Both the position numbers and the translations under genes were made by a program. Below the pieces are notes generated by a model. It had not been told where the DNA came from, ran no database searches, and worked only from the letters and a program-made list of their open reading frames with translations. Below are positions 24,701 to 34,600 of a stretch of DNA of 50,800 nucleotides, one piece after another. The DNA is from a virus: positions 1-50,800 of the IMG/VR virus record IMGVR_UViG_3300022937_000032; one strand, given 5' to 3'. Every line of letters starts with the position of its first letter. Positions within the stretch are counted from its first letter, which is position 1.

Positions 24701-27156
24701 ATGCGGCTTATGATACAACAGTTAATCCTGCTACGATTGATATTGATCTAACAACTCCTTTCCAAGATTTTGTTGATGATATTCAGCAATTCATTCCAAT
24801 GACTGATACAACAGTAACTACACAAATTACTGATGATCGTTGGGTAAGAAGATTTGGTAATAGAGGAGCAAGAACAGAAGTAGATACCATCACAACAAGA
24901 ACAAGTGAAATCAGTATTGATGGTTCAACAACAACCGAACAATTTGTTGGAGAATTTGTTTCTGACTTTAGATTCCAACCATTTATGGCAGGAAGAGATA
25001 TTAAAGTTTATATGTCAGGATTAAGACCTAATCAAAGACATTACTTCTTCTTTGATGGTGTTGATGTAAATGCTCATGTATTACCAGGTTCACCAACAGC
25101 AGATTCAGTCGGAGACGTTCAAAGATACGGAGAAAAAGGCGATGCGGTTGAAACAGATGGAAACGGCGTATTAAGAGCCGTATTTGCTTTACCACCAGAA
25201 ACATTCTATGTTGGTGATAGAGTATTAGAAATCGTTGACGTAAATCAGTATGCAAGTATTGAATCCGCTTCTACTTCAAAAGGATTCATTACATATAGAG
25301 CATATAATTTCAGTGTTGAAAAAACAGCACTAACAACTTCAACAAGATCTCCAAACTTTGATGTTAACACAACAGTTACCACAAGAAACGTTGCCCGACG
25401 TATTAGAGGTAGAGATCCACTTGCACAAACATTCTTTATTAAGAAAGGTATGGGTGCAGGTTCAAATTCAGTATACTTATCAGATATTGATATCTATTTT
25501 AAACGTAAGCCGTCTCAAACCACAGGCGGTGCTAATGCCAATGCTGCATTGAATGGAGTCACCGTTCAAATCAGAGAGGTAGTTAATGGTTATCCTACTA
25601 ATCAAATACTTCCTTTCTCTGCAGTTCATAAACTGCCTTCACAGGTAAATGTATCAGACGATGCTTCCGCAGCAACAACATTTGCCTTTGAAGCGCCAGT
25701 TAGATTAGATGTTGAAAAAGAATATTGTGTTGTTATTCAACCTGATGCTTCGGATCCTAACTATCTTGTATTTACTTCTAAAGTCGGTGGTACAGATTTA
25801 ACTCCAGGTGATACTCAAGGTTCAGCCATTGTTCAGGATTGGGGAGACGGTGTTCTATTTACCTCAACAAATAACTCTGCTTGGAAATCATATCAAGACG
25901 AAGATATTAAATTTACATTAAGAAGACATAACTTTAATTCTTCTACAGGTACCGTAAGATTAACAAATAATAAAAATGAATTCTTCTCTGTAGACAATAT
26001 TACTGGAAGATTTAATGCTGGTGAACAAGTATACCAAGAAAAAGCATTAGATCCTAACACAAGTACAACAATCACAGTCGCAAATGCCAATAATGTAATT
26101 ACAGGTACCGCGTTAACTGATACATATTCTGAAGGAGACTTCCTTAAGATCTCTGGTGGATCGCCTGTCGTTTCAGGTTTATTTAAGGTAGTGACAATTA
26201 CAAATGCAGATACACTTGTTCTTGATAGACCATGGTTCTCAACCGGCGGTTCAGCAAATCATCTTCCTGTCGTGGTTGGTGATTTATGTTACTATGATTT
26301 AAGAAATCCATTTGAAATGTATTTAGAAAATTCATCAGTAACAACAACTCGTGTATTTGCCACAGGGTCAAATATTATTGGACTTGATAGTGGCTCAACC
26401 GCTAATCTATCGGCAATTAACAATATTAATTTAAGTTATGTTCAGCCGATGATTATGAGAGCAAATGATTCAACTTCTAAAACAAATTTAACTGGAACCT
26501 TCGTTCCTCCAGCAGATGTTAATTCAACTTATCTATCGCAAATGAAGTTCAATGATAATAATCACTTTAGTCAACAAGGTGTTATTATTTACAGTATGTC
26601 TAATGATCCTTCAAGAACAAAGGTATTTAAATTAAATATTGGTCTTGAAAATGGATCTAACGTAACTTCAACACCATTTGTTGATATTGAATCTTCTAAG
26701 TTAATTGCGTATCAATATAAGATTACGAATGATCCAGCAACAACTGCAAAATATATTAGTAAAGTAATTGAATTGGCAGAAGATCTTGATGCAGAAGATT
26801 TCAATTTAATTCTTTCTGCTTATCGTCCAACCAATACAAATGTTAAAGTTTATATCAAAGCTCAAAATGCATATGACAATGATGAGTTTGATAATTTAGA
26901 TTGGACAGAATTAGAATTATTTGAAGGTGTAGGTTCATATTCAACTGTTTCAAACCTAAATGATTACAGAGAATTTAAATATAGAATTGCTGCCGCTGAT
27001 AAGACAGGTTCTTCACCTAGCGGTCCGTATGTATACAGCTCACAAGGCGGAACATTCGAAGGATTTAAGAGATTCCAAATTCGTATAGATTTATTATCAC
27101 CAAACATTCATAGTGCACCTACACTTAAAGATTATCGTGGAATTGCATTGACATAG
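21709..27156 (+). CDS. DUF4815-type virion structural protein (large baseplate or fibre protein)
   Basis: This is a 1,815-residue protein. The N-terminus NIAPYFDDYDVEKQFYRVMF then KPGYAIQARELTQLQSMLQN is the hallmark of DUF4815 proteins, common next to gp8 in marine T4-like phages. A coiled stretch MKDLHSLEKKIDNMAYYISL starts near residue 854. Near residue 1,090 is GRDIKVYMSGLRPNQRHYFF followed by FDGVDV, and near 1,237 DPLAQTFFIKKGMGAG, both recurrent in these proteins. Residues about 1,450-1,500 look like a small inserted beta domain (VITGTALTDTYSEGDFLKIS). The position after gp8 corresponds to the gp9/gp10 fibre-connecting region of T4, so a baseplate periphery or fibre-socket role is likely but inferred. 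No enzymatic motif is seen. It starts 15 bases after gp8. Confidence 0.75.
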   Translation: MPINKNLNIAPYFDDYDVEKQFYRVMFKPGYAIQARELTQLQSMLQNQVEQFGDNIFKEGSIVKGCNFTELDDLKYVKVNDGPVGFNALAYISGPGVEPIQGQDVEVDYVYELVGQSTGLRAEIVQASVGFQTRPPDLNTFYINYLNTVPSAKEFQAGENLIINKHKYLRGTTTGTLASEVVLSQGLAVSTGVSTPHVGKSFGIESAPGIIFQKGHFIFVAEQRIVVEKYSDQPDEKSVGYSVSESLISALQDASLYDNANGSKNENAPGADRLKLVPNLTVLATADAKADESFFTLVRYQNGNAITVRDVSQYNVLGEELARRTYEESGNYILQQFPLSTDDRVPSGAANSEVQVIVGQGVAYVKGYRVENSGERSFTIDQISSTEEIFNQNVSMEYGNYVEVLGGGNPGTGWNGRLDLDITGTANAQTAANANMGSVTIQNLTPERIYLHSSMYTGAYAMSDLDRISDGNGYVQIKQTSGGAPLLKETNKKALIFDTGLNGLFATSNTLIPVRAQVSATHTSGSITITANPGEDFNCLNDDILVVDNSSVQWPATYTTSLNNSQLNINIDPSAAAGVTVYYNKRLIGSTAGVDPYNKTVREPWIRFVWNNAKTKYSLGFPDVFDIIYIEDSSGNDVTSSFRLKRNQKDTYYDISYLEYIEGRPIPTGTCSVHLKVFEVNTSTGDYFFTINSYPNTLSRYDIPSYVSSTGKVYNLRECFDFRAYIDKDSNANYNASTAGSAPIISQTVGQYPLSFTNLGAPLIPAAQQSLQTDIEYYLTRIDTIACDSYGEISLIKGEEERYAVPPKLGNDKLAIAEVEVPTYPALSKKQADVLRKREYAVKPRATGIKNYTMKDLHSLEKKIDNMAYYISLNQLESDTSNLIIRDENGLNRFKNGFVVDPFNDLTLAEITHPQFSSAVPFNQKILTPSLKTFALDLIYESSTGSSVFPSTDDAKAATIGRNQNVDIIEQPYASNFRNCVSNFYKYIGDGVISPPYDAAYDTTVNPATIDIDLTTPFQDFVDDIQQFIPMTDTTVTTQITDDRWVRRFGNRGARTEVDTITTRTSEISIDGSTTTEQFVGEFVSDFRFQPFMAGRDIKVYMSGLRPNQRHYFFFDGVDVNAHVLPGSPTADSVGDVQRYGEKGDAVETDGNGVLRAVFALPPETFYVGDRVLEIVDVNQYASIESASTSKGFITYRAYNFSVEKTALTTSTRSPNFDVNTTVTTRNVARRIRGRDPLAQTFFIKKGMGAGSNSVYLSDIDIYFKRKPSQTTGGANANAALNGVTVQIREVVNGYPTNQILPFSAVHKLPSQVNVSDDASAATTFAFEAPVRLDVEKEYCVVIQPDASDPNYLVFTSKVGGTDLTPGDTQGSAIVQDWGDGVLFTSTNNSAWKSYQDEDIKFTLRRHNFNSSTGTVRLTNNKNEFFSVDNITGRFNAGEQVYQEKALDPNTSTTITVANANNVITGTALTDTYSEGDFLKISGGSPVVSGLFKVVTITNADTLVLDRPWFSTGGSANHLPVVVGDLCYYDLRNPFEMYLENSSVTTTRVFATGSNIIGLDSGSTANLSAINNINLSYVQPMIMRANDSTSKTNLTGTFVPPADVNSTYLSQMKFNDNNHFSQQGVIIYSMSNDPSRTKVFKLNIGLENGSNVTSTPFVDIESSKLIAYQYKITNDPATTAKYISKVIELAEDLDAEDFNLILSAYRPTNTNVKVYIKAQNAYDNDEFDNLDWTELELFEGVGSYSTVSNLNDYREFKYRIAAADKTGSSPSGPYVYSSQGGTFEGFKRFQIRIDLLSPNIHSAPTLKDYRGIALT

Positions 27157-27166
27157 GATATGAGTT

Positions 27167-27352
27167 ATGAGTAATACTTTAAATAGAGATCAATCTGGAG
27201 CAATCGTTAGTACAGATGCAATTGCCTTAAATAAATATAAGGTAGAAAGAAACTTTTATCGCAAGGTAGAAAGAATTCAACAAGATCTTGTAGATATTAA
27301 AAGAAGTATTGTTAACATTTACGAAAGAATAGAAAAATTGGAAGAAGAATAA
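27167..27352 (+). CDS. Small coiled-coil protein (61 aa)
   Basis: This is a 61-residue protein. Residues 24-61 (VERNFYRKVERIQQDLVDIK, NIYERIEKLEEE) form a regular heptad pattern, so an oligomeric coiled coil is expected. It lies 10 bases after the DUF4815 gene and one base before the S74 fibre gene. The ATG at 27167 follows GGATATGAGTT, a moderate ribosome-binding site. A trimeric connector between a socket and a fibre is plausible by context only. It is not a shadow: the frame is tightly packed between two real genes. Confidence 0.72.
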   Translation: MSNTLNRDQSGAIVSTDAIALNKYKVERNFYRKVERIQQDLVDIKRSIVNIYERIEKLEEE

Positions 27353-27353
27353 A

Positions 27354-28589
27354 ATGGCTCGAGATATAGGGGAAATTAATACATCGCAAACCTTTCAAAA
27401 CTGGTTTGATAAAACTAATGATCTCGTTGAAGAATTAAGGGATAATATTATGACTGCCACAACAAGTGGTGAGTCAACGACTGGTAATGCAACTTTAGTT
27501 GGAACCTTTACAGGTACTAATGTTGTTGCTAGTACTTTATTATCATCCGATGATATTAGTTCTGCTTCAGGCGGTGTAATTAATTTTCAAGATCCAATTC
27601 AAATTACAGGTACTTCAGCCACAACTGCAACATTCTTGTTCTCAGGAACAGGTGGGCAAACAAGATACACAGATGGAAATTTATCTTGGGATGTTGGATT
27701 AGAAAGTTCTAACCCAGGCAATTTTATTATTGATACTGGAACCGGCCAAAATAAATTTCAATTATCAGTCGCAGGAACTTTAACAGTTCCTGATGCAGTT
27801 GTAACTGGTTCTTTAACTGTCGGAAGCTTGTCAATTGGTGCTGGTGGTGCAGGTTTAAATACAGATGATATTACTGAAGGCTCAACAAATTTATATTATA
27901 CCGATGCTAGAGCAAGAGGTGCTTTCTCAGGCGGAGACGGTATTAATATCGCAAGTGATGGAACAATTTCATTTGACGGTGAAGGTAAATTAACCACTTA
28001 TGAAGGTGATGAATTTAGATTAGCAGGTTCTGTTGATGTAGGAAACGGTTTAAAATCTTATTTAACAGGTGGTTTATCGGTTGGTGTACCTTTTGGACAA
28101 TTAAGGTCTAATTGGGCAAGTAATACTTATGATGTGTTAACTTGGTACCCAGCCGGAATTTCAGTTAATGGTTACGGTTATTTCACAACTGATATACAAA
28201 CAAATGGTGGTGACATTGTCGTTAAGACAGGTTCAACTATCAAAGCATATATGGACCAAAATGGTAATGGTTACTTTACAGGTGATGTAACATCAAATGG
28301 ATCTGCATCAGACGAAAGATTAAAAGAAAATATCGTTCCTCTCGACAAAGGATTAGGAACAGTAGAACAAATTAAGACATATAAATTTAATTATAAAGAT
28401 AGACCTGAAGATACATTACCAGGTGTAATTGCACAAGAGATTGAAAAAGTTTTACCGGAAGTAGTTTATGATATTGAAATGGAAGATGGTGTTTACAAAG
28501 CTGTAAGATACCAACAAATTGTGCCAGTACTTATTGAGGCAATTAAAGAATTGAGTGATAAGGTAAAAGATTTAGAAAACCGCCTCTAA
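27354..28589 (+). CDS. Tail fibre with C-terminal S74 self-cleaving chaperone domain
   Basis: This is a 411-residue protein. The N-terminus (INTSQTFQNWFDKTNDLVEE) is a common fibre attachment start. The middle is beta-rich with modules such as GGQTRYTDGNLSWDVGLESS and TEGSTNLYYTDARARGAFSG. From residue 318 the S74 intramolecular chaperone follows: SDERLKENI with the nucleophile Ser319, then GTVEQIKTYKFNYKD, IAQEIEKVLPEVVYD and a C-terminal leucine-zipper-like helix (LIEAIKELSDKVKDLENRL). In known S74 fibres the domain trimerises, folds the shaft and cuts itself off. The residues for cleavage are intact. It starts two bases after the coiled-coil gene and is followed by a late promoter for the next unit. 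Confidence 0.85.
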   Translation: MARDIGEINTSQTFQNWFDKTNDLVEELRDNIMTATTSGESTTGNATLVGTFTGTNVVASTLLSSDDISSASGGVINFQDPIQITGTSATTATFLFSGTGGQTRYTDGNLSWDVGLESSNPGNFIIDTGTGQNKFQLSVAGTLTVPDAVVTGSLTVGSLSIGAGGAGLNTDDITEGSTNLYYTDARARGAFSGGDGINIASDGTISFDGEGKLTTYEGDEFRLAGSVDVGNGLKSYLTGGLSVGVPFGQLRSNWASNTYDVLTWYPAGISVNGYGYFTTDIQTNGGDIVVKTGSTIKAYMDQNGNGYFTGDVTSNGSASDERLKENIVPLDKGLGTVEQIKTYKFNYKDRPEDTLPGVIAQEIEKVLPEVVYDIEMEDGVYKAVRYQQIVPVLIEAIKELSDKVKDLENRL

Positions 28590-28614
28590 ACGACGAATAA
28601 ATTAAGATTGGTCT

Positions 28615-28622
28615 TATAAATA
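28615..28622 (+). promoter_or_regulatory. T4-type late promoter TATAAATA
   Basis: A perfect box lies in the 59-base gap, 27 bases before the giant-gene ATG. The surrounding 14-mer TCTTATAAATATAA occurs identically around the late box at 45247. Confidence 0.78.
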
Positions 28623-28648
28623 TAAGTAATACCAAAGGGAAAAGTTAA

Positions 28649-31600
28649 ATGGCAAAAATTTCAGAACTAGGTTCCATTACCGGTGCAAATACCAGGTCGG
28701 AAGACCTGCTTGTCATAGTCAACCTTGTTCAGGGTGATGACGGTACTAAGAACATTACTAGAAAAGAATTAGTTGAAGCAATTCAATATGAAATCTTTTC
28801 TAGGATCACAATTACTGGAGGATCAATCTCCGGTGTGGTCATGCGAGATTCACGCCTCGATAATGTAGAAATTGATAACTCTGAAATTGAAGATACTGAT
28901 TTCTTACGTGGTACAATAGCTGATACCAGAATATTTGATTCTACAGCAAACAACATCACAATGACATATAGTAGTTTCAATTTTGGAACACTACTTAATT
29001 CTACTGCCAACAATATTACAATCACATCATCTTCTTTTGCTGATGGTACTGGTAATAATAACATTTTCAACAATACAACACTACTTGATGGTAGTGCTAA
29101 TAATTTTGTCATTACCGATTCTTCAGCAAATAATATTACGATCACAGATTCAACTGCGAACAACATAATCATTACAAACTCTCAGTTCAACGAAGGAACT
29201 GGAAATAATGTTGTTCTAACTAATTCTATAATTGATAATTCTACATTCAGAGATGGCACTGTAAATAATTCAGTCATCGAGCAATCAGATTTTAACAACG
29301 GTGAATTAGCGGATTCAACAGGTACAAACATTCAGCTTGATGATTCTTCATTCGCTGATGGTACTATTTCAACATCAATTATTACTGATTCTGAATTCTT
29401 AGATGGTATAGCAAATAATGTTGCGATTACAGATTCAACATTCACAAGTGGTGATATCTTTGATAGCAATGCAAATAATGTTATCATTACAAATTCTCAG
29501 TTTAATGATGGTACAGGCAATAATGTAGTACTTACAAATTCAACTATTGACGATTCAGTATTTTCAGATGGTACTATTTCTAATACAACATTCACAGGTA
29601 CCATGGATAATGTTGTTGCTACCAATATGCAAATCAGAAGTTCTAGTGCTGATGGTCTTGGTGCAAATAATTCAACATTTGAAAACGGTGGAATTTCTCA
29701 ATCAACATTCTCGGGCGGTGTAATTGATACATCCAAGCTTGTTGACTTTGATATGGATCTTACCAAAGAGTTTGATCCACCTATGGATGATGAAAGTTAT
29801 TTCGCAATTAAAAACGAAAAGACTGGTGATACAGAACAAATTAATTTCGGTCAATTATTTGATGAAATTTCTAGAAGAACATCTCAAGCATTAAAAATTC
29901 ACGTTGATGCAGGTTCAGGTAATGATGATTGGCCTGGTTCACAAATGCAACCTGTTAGAACATTAGAAAAAGCATTTGAACTTTGTTTAGAAAAAGCAGG
30001 CGGTGAATTAAATCGTAACGCAATTAATAACTCCGTTCATATTTCTGTTGGACCTGGAACATATTATACAAAAGGTAATCTTGCACTACCAGATGATTGT
30101 TCAATGTCTTCAACAGCTGGACAATATGCAACTGTTATTGAACTTGAAAAAGGATACGAAAACAATAACGGTATTCTTGTAGGTTCAGGTTGTTATGTTC
30201 AAGGATTTGCATATCAGAATTTCCAAGTTGATAACTTTGATTACCCAGAAGGCGGATTTGCGATTGCATATCGTCCTGGTGCCAAGTTATTGCGTTCACC
30301 TTACTTAAGAGATAGTTCACAGTTATCAAACTTCTTACGTGCTGATGTTGAACCACCTCTTAATCCTTATAACTCAAAAGGTACTCTTGCTGACTTAGGT
30401 AGAGAATTTACTTTAACTAATATTTCAGATACTACCAAGTTTGCGATTGATGATGAAATTGTATTCTCATCAGGTGCAGTTGGTTTCGTATCTTATATTT
30501 CTGAAATTGCTTCAGATAGTAAAATTCATGTAAGGAACTTAAAGAACAATCAAGGTTTTGCTGTAGGAGATGTAATTACATCTGAATCCGGTGGTACTGC
30601 TACAATTTCCGCTATCGGAATTGACGACTTCCCTAACAGAGAGGTTGGTCGAGGCGGTGGTTGTGTACTTGCAGATAGAAGAGCACTCGATACAGATTCG
30701 TTATATACCTACGTATTATGTTTTGGTTTCACACCTCGTTCACAAAACGGTATCGGTTATGTGGCAAGAGACGGTGCTGGTGTTAACGGTATTGGTTCTC
30801 TATCCATCTTCGTTCGTTGCGCATTCTATGCATTGAACGGCGGTCAGATGACATTGAACAACTCAGGTACTCAGTTCGGTGATATTTCAATGAGAGCAAA
30901 AGGAACAACAGAATTCTTTGCTCCAAAATCAACAAATGCAACCATTATTGGTAATACAGTATTTGCTGATACTATTGATGACAATGCAGATGCAATCATT
31001 GATGATGTAGTTGAATACTTAACAGCAAATAGTGTAAACGGTGGATTAGGTTATAAAGAATACGATTCAGAAAAATGTTTAAGAGATGCAGGTATTGTTC
31101 TTGACGGTACAGGATACGATGTTGCTCTTGATACGAACTATTGGGGTAGATTGGCAGGTATTACTTATCGTTCTCCAATCTCATATGTTGTTCCTGGTGA
31201 ACAGCTTGTAGAAACAAAAGGTGCATTAGAATATTTAAGAGATCAAACAAAGAATGTATTCGTTAGTGCTAATGCAGAAATTAATTCAAGAATTCAAACT
31301 TCTTTTGCTGAACTTCTAAACGTCTTAGAATACGGCGAAGAGAATATGAATGGAATTATATGGCAAGATACTTCCGTTGCACGTACCGCGGCCAGAACAT
31401 TACTACAGGACAATAAATCATTCATTGCTGATGAACTAATTGATTGGATAGAAAACAATGATGAATTCTATGCATATGATTCAGCAAAATGTCGCAGAGA
31501 TGTACAAGATTATATTTTACCTGCTGTTACTAACGATATGCAATTTGACACAAACTATAATGCTGTCACTGCAGGTCGTGCTTACTACATGGCAACAGCA

Positions 31601-34600
31601 GCCAAAGTTGTTCAGCAACAAAATAACGAAACTGTTGCTGCTTATAAGAGATTAAAGGACCAAGTAAATGAATTAATTGATGGTGATTCTTATCTTGCGT
31701 CTGAAAGATCAGATGAAGCATTTGAAGAAATTCTAACTATCTTAGAAAATTCAGGAACTCAATTTACACCAAGCAATGCAACTTATGATCCTTCCAATGG
31801 GTTATCAGTTATTACATTAGGTACAAGCAAAAACTTTACTCCAACTGATGTTGATTATGATCCTACAACTGGTATCATGACAGCAACAATTGGTTCTCAC
31901 GAATTAACAACTGATGATCATATTTGGTTTAAACCAGAAGGAATCACATTTACATGTAACTCCGATGGCAATGTTACTCAATTAGCTGCACCTCAAGCTC
32001 ATCATCCATATTATAACAAACCATGTCCTATTATTGGAGTGACAAGCAATACTATCACATTGAATGTTGGAGTTGGTGCAGGTGGAGTACATACATTTGT
32101 ATCTTCTATAACAAATGCATTCCAATCAGGACACGGACTTGGTAAAGGTAGAAAAGTATTATTAAAACAAAACGGTTTAGTATTTACATGTTCATCTGAT
32201 AATAATACAACAAGACATTCATATCCTCGACCTACTGATCCTGCTGCAGGATCGCCTATTGAAGTTATCGGTGCAACACCAAGTAAAATTGTAGTTAATG
32301 TTGGTCCTGGTTCAGGAGGAACTCATACATTTGTTGAAGCATTGCCTAATGCTGTTTCTGCATTGGGTTCTGACATTAGGTGGAGCGATTCAACTAGCAT
32401 TTCAGCTGATAAGCGCAATGCAAGAAAGCAACTACAAAAGAACAGAGAATTCTTACAAGAATTAGTATTAGGTTATATTGATGAAAATTATTTCAGATAT
32501 AATTCTGATAAGTGTAAGAGAGATATTGAAGAATATATTGTACCTGCAGTTGAAAGAGATATTCTAACAGGAACAAATTATAACGCAATTCAGACAGGTA
32601 TTGCTTATCGTGCAGGAACCGTAGGAACTGATATTGTTCTTGATGATCAGTTATTAGAAACAACTGGTGCAATTAATAACTTAAAAGATAGACTTAAAAT
32701 AAATGGCGGTCAATCAGGATTTACAGTAAGTAATGCTACTTACGACCCAGTAACTGGAATATTTACCGCAACTGTTGGTGCAGATCACGGACTTGTTGCT
32801 GGAGATTTTGTAAACTTTGTTGGTGAAGGTATTACATTTGAATGCGATTCACCTGCTGTTCAAATTTCGCACCCAAGACCAACTGATCCTTATTATGGAA
32901 AACCTGTTCCTATTACAAGCGTAACAGCAACAACGATCACAATGAATGTTGGAGATGCAGGCGGTTATACAGGTGCTCATACATTTGTATCAGCGGTCGC
33001 AAATGCAATTTATCCTTCAATGTTAAGAGGATTAAGTTATACTCCAACAACAGCAACTTACGATCCTGTAAATGGAAGGTTTGAAGCAACAATTGGTTCT
33101 CACGATATACAACCTGGTGATTATGTAGAATTTGCTCCAGAAAGTATTACTTGGACTTGTGATTCAGATGGTAATGTTACTCAATTGGCATCTCCTCAAT
33201 CACATCACCCATATTATAACCATCCATGTCCAGTACATTCAGTTACATCAACAACTATTGTCTGTTATGTAGGACCAGGACAAGGCGGAGTACATACATT
33301 TGTATCTGCAACAGCCAATGCAATTTCTCATGTAATTGGTATTACAGATAATTCTTCTGAACATCGCTCAGATGAAGCATTTGATAAAATTGTTGGAATA
33401 CTCAATAGTTCAAATAAAACTTATTCAACATCAACTGCCACTTACGACCCAGATACAGGATTATCTGTATTAACAATTGGCAGCCATGATTTACAACTTG
33501 GTGATGAAATTATCATTGCTCCAGAAAGTTTAACATTCACATGTGCTTCTGATGGTAATGCAACACAGCATACATACCCAACAACTACAATAACAAGTTT
33601 CACACCAACTGCAGCAACATACGATCCTTCAACAGGAATCTTTACTGCTACTATTGGTGCTCATAAATTAAAGGTTGGAGATTTTATTGAAATTGCTCAA
33701 GAGAGTATTGTATTCTCATGTGATTCTGATAACAATGCTACTGAACTTGCTGCACCACAACCACATCATCCTTTCTATAAGAAGAAGATTGCATTAACTG
33801 ATGTCACTGGAACAACTATTACATGTAATGTTGGAACAGGTTCAGGTGGAGTACATACATTCGTATCGGCTGTATCTGGTGCAATTACAGGAGAAAGACA
33901 ACATCCTGCATATAAGAAACCAGTTGTAGTTGCCGCTAAAACAGCAACAACAGTTACAGTTAATGTTGGTACAGGTGCAGGCGGAGCTCATACATTTGTA
34001 TCAGCAACTCCAAACAATATTAAAACTGCCGAATACATTTCAACATATACACCAACCGCCGCAACTTATGATGCCGCAACCGGTGAATTTGTTGCTACTA
34101 TCGGTCAACATAATTTGGTTGCTGGTGATTATATAGAGATCAAACCAGAATCTGTAGTATTTACTTGTGATTCAGACGGCAATGCAACAGAACATGCATA
34201 TCCACAATCTCACCATCCTGCATATAAGACCCCTGTAAGGATTTTATCAGTAACCACCGATACAATAACAACAAATGTCGGAGTTGGTGCTGGTGGGACC
34301 CATACATTTGTTAGAGCAGATGTTGGAGCAATAGATTCAGATGCATTAGTATTTACAGATCCTGCATCTCATATTCAACATTATACACCAACAACAGCAA
34401 CTTACGATCCAGTAACTGGAATCAGTGTCGTAACGATTCCAGGACATAACTTAACAACATCTGATTGGATTCAATTTGCTCCATACAGTTTCACATTCAC
34501 ATGTTCTTCAGATGGTAACGCAACAGAACATTCATACCCAAGAAAAGGTGATGGGAATTACAACACACCAATGCAAATTACAAATGTTGCTGGTGATGAT

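Noticed and set aside
27230-27237. AATAAATA box inside the 61-residue gene
   Set aside because: It is a late-box match 117 bases before the S74 fibre start, but it lies within codons of a coiled-coil gene in AT-rich DNA, and the genes are tightly coupled. Chance is the simpler reading.
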